Assembly (NCBI RefSeq): GCF_026672545.1
Contig: NZ_JAPPRJ010000001.1
Span: 2,233,501-2,297,500, forward strand
Length of the DNA: 64,000 nt
Reading direction: 5' to 3'
Origin: Rhizobium sp. SL86
Lineage (GTDB): Bacteria > Pseudomonadota > Alphaproteobacteria > Rhizobiales > Rhizobiaceae
Shown here: positions 62,540 to 64,000 of the stretch, in pieces
How positions within the stretch are numbered: the stretch's first letter is position 1
Layout: every line of letters begins with the position of its first letter
Translations under genes and position numbers: made by a program
The notes under the pieces: model-generated
What the model saw: only the letters and a program-made list of their open reading frames with translations
Database searches by the model: none
What the model was told of the DNA's origin: nothing

Positions 62540-63661
62540 ATGCTGTCCATACCTGAAACCACGCTATCCGCGCGCGCCGTTGCGCCCGGTCTTTCCCCTG
62601 CCATTGCCGCAGTTCCTGCCATGGTCGCCTTCGAGGGCGTCACCAAGCGGTTTGCCGATCGCGGCGGGCAGGGCGAATTCACCGCGCTTGCCGGCGTGGA
62701 TTATACGGTGCCGAAGGGCGCCATCACCGGCATTATCGGCCGCTCTGGAGCGGGCAAATCCACGCTCATCCGGCTGGTGAACGGCCTGGAGCAGCCGACA
62801 TCCGGTACCGTTTTGGTGGACGGCGTCGATGTGACGGCACTCTCCGAGCGTGGCCTGCGCGATCTGCGCCGCGAAGTCGGCATGATCTTCCAGCACTTCA
62901 ATCTCCTGTCGTCGCGCACCGTCTTCAATAATGTGGCGCTGCCGCTGGAAATCGCGGGTCTGACCGCCAAGGCCATTCGCACCCGGGTCGAGCTGCTTCT
63001 CGATCTGGTTGGCCTCAGCGACAAGGCGAAGCGTTATCCGGCAGAGCTTTCGGGCGGCCAGAAGCAGCGTGTCGGCATTGCCCGCGCGCTTTCCACCGAA
63101 CCGAAGCTGCTGCTGTCCGACGAGGCGACTTCGGCGCTCGATCCGGAGACGACGCAATCGATCCTCGATCTCATCCGGCGGATCAACCGCGAGCTTGGCC
63201 TGACCGTGCTTCTGATCACCCACGAAATGGAGGTCGTGAAATCCATCGCTTCCGAGGTGGCGGTGATCGACAAGGGCCTGATCGTCGAGGCGGGACGCAC
63301 CTTCGATGTCTTCACCCGACCGAAACACGAAACGACGCGGGCGCTTTTGTCTGGTCTCGCCGGCACAAAGCTGCCGGACGCGATCGCCCGGCGCCTGACC
63401 TCCGAGGCGAGTTCTGCCGCACGGGTCTATACACGCCTTACCTTTTACGGCGCGACGGCCGAGCAGCCGCTGATTTCGCGGCTGATGAGCGAGTTGGGTG
63501 CCGAGGTCAACATCATCACCGGGACGATCGACGAAATCGCCGGCGAACCCTATGGATCGCTGGTGATCTCCTACCCCGCTGAGCCGGCAATCGTTGCCCG
63601 CGCCGATGCCTTCTACGCCGAAACCGGTCTTTCCACGGAGGTGCTCGGTTATGGCGCCTGA
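62540..63661 (+). CDS. metN: Methionine ABC importer ATPase MetN
   Basis: 373 aa. ABC domain (about 32-270): Walker [14 protein letters not shown], signature [15 protein letters not shown], Walker [13 protein letters not shown], with DEA in place of DEP as is usual in MetN. The C-terminal NIL methionine-sensing domain (about 295-370) includes [26 protein letters not shown] 62540 is used; about 30 residues precede the ABC domain. The stop overlaps metI by 11 bp. Confidence 0.94.
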   Translation: MLSIPETTLSARAVAPGLSPAIAAVPAMVAFEGVTKRFADRGGQGEFTALAGVDYTVPKGAITGIIGRSGAGKSTLIRLVNGLEQPTSGTVLVDGVDVTALSERGLRDLRREVGMIFQHFNLLSSRTVFNNVALPLEIAGLTAKAIRTRVELLLDLVGLSDKAKRYPAELSGGQKQRVGIARALSTEPKLLLSDEATSALDPETTQSILDLIRRINRELGLTVLLITHEMEVVKSIASEVAVIDKGLIVEAGRTFDVFTRPKHETTRALLSGLAGTKLPDAIARRLTSEASSAARVYTRLTFYGATAEQPLISRLMSELGAEVNIITGTIDEIAGEPYGSLVISYPAEPAIVARADAFYAETGLSTEVLGYGA

Positions 63662-64000
63662 TATGCTCCTCGCCCTTCTCTGGAAGGCGCTTGTCCAGAC
63701 GGTGCAGATGGTGGCGGTGGCCGGCCTGATCGGCACGCTGATCGGTCTGCCGATCGGCGTCTTTCTCGCCACCAGCGGCAAGGGAGAACTTTTTGCCGCC
63801 CCGCTCGTCAATCGCATCACCGGCCTCATCGTCAATGCGACACGCTCGACGCCCTTCATCATCCTCGTCGTTGCGATCATTCCCTTCACACGGCTGATCG
63901 CTGGCACCTCGATCGGCACCAGTGCCGCGATCGTGCCACTGACTATCGCGACCATTCCGTTTGTCGCACGTCTCATCGAGGCGGCGATCCGCGAGGTGGA
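63651..64000 (+). CDS. metI: Methionine ABC importer permease MetI (partial, cut by window end)
   Basis: The first 116 codons are present. The N-terminal helix [31 protein letters not shown] and the segment [29 protein letters not shown] match MetI-type permeases. ATG 63651 has GGAGG 9 bases upstream; ATG 63663 is an alternative. The gene continues beyond position 64000. Confidence 0.9.
   Translation, partial: MAPDMLLALLWKALVQTVQMVAVAGLIGTLIGLPIGVFLATSGKGELFAAPLVNRITGLIVNATRSTPFIILVVAIIPFTRLIAGTSIGTSAAIVPLTIATIPFVARLIEAAIREV

Overview
The window reads as chromosomal sequence of an alphaproteobacterium of the order Rhizobiales, most likely Rhizobiaceae (Rhizobium/Agrobacterium/Shinella-like). 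Reasons: a NepR-EcfG-PhyR general stress response (GSR) locus, many peptide and sugar ABC importers, a SitABCD metal importer behind Mur/Fur-like boxes, an isomerase-type xylose pathway, and five copies of a RIME-like Rhizobium intergenic palindromic repeat. Coding density is high and GC-rich. I see no rRNA, tRNA, IS element, prophage or CRISPR array.

Layout. 1-12.4 kb: an M19 dipeptidase, a complete Dpp-type peptide importer, a LysR regulator, then a second solute-binding protein and two permeases without their own ATPases, and an amidase. 12.5-18.4 kb: a stress island with a YqjD/YqjE-like membrane pair, Dps, a Crp/Fnr regulator, an orphan receiver protein, the EcfG sigma factor, its anti-sigma NepR, the anti-anti-sigma PhyR, an HWE kinase and a probable small RNA. 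EcfG-type promoters (GGAAC-N16/17-CGTT) recur here. 18.4-25.5 kb: a third peptide importer (one strand binding protein and permeases; other strand an M20 amidohydrolase and a fused dual ATPase). 25.6-32 kb: EI24 membrane protein, endonuclease III, DUF2244 protein, a kinase-like P-loop protein, an Ada-like methyltransferase, a ParDE-type toxin-antitoxin pair, a SorC regulator and transaldolase. 32-37 kb: sitABCD and a histidine-rich anchored protein of unknown function. 37-43 kb: lysS, gltX, an SLC13-type transporter and a TerC protein. 43-46.7 kb: a TetR regulator divergent from an EmrAB-type efflux pair. 46.8-50.8 kb: LacI regulator, xylB, xylA. 51.4-60.6 kb: a LacI regulator divergent from a sugar ABC importer, a TIM-barrel isomerase, a Gfo/Idh/MocA oxidoreductase and a GH1 beta-glucosidase. 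60.7-64 kb: an EAL phosphodiesterase, a nitroreductase and metN plus the start of metI.

The most notable element is at 18217-18357 on the minus strand. A perfect EcfG promoter (GGAAC-N16-CGTT) lies immediately upstream of a roughly 110-nt transcript unit with three hairpins, two C-rich loops and a strong intrinsic terminator, next to the GSR regulators. Architecture, location and promoter match what is known of GsrN, the GSR-dependent small RNA of Caulobacter. Other regulatory structure includes duplicated 17-bp Mur-like boxes upstream of sitA, paired palindromes in the TetR/efflux and LacI/sugar intergenic regions, and a 14-16-bp palindrome repeated before the isomerase and beta-glucosidase genes. 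All promoter and RNA calls come from reading the sequence only; no search or folding program was run.
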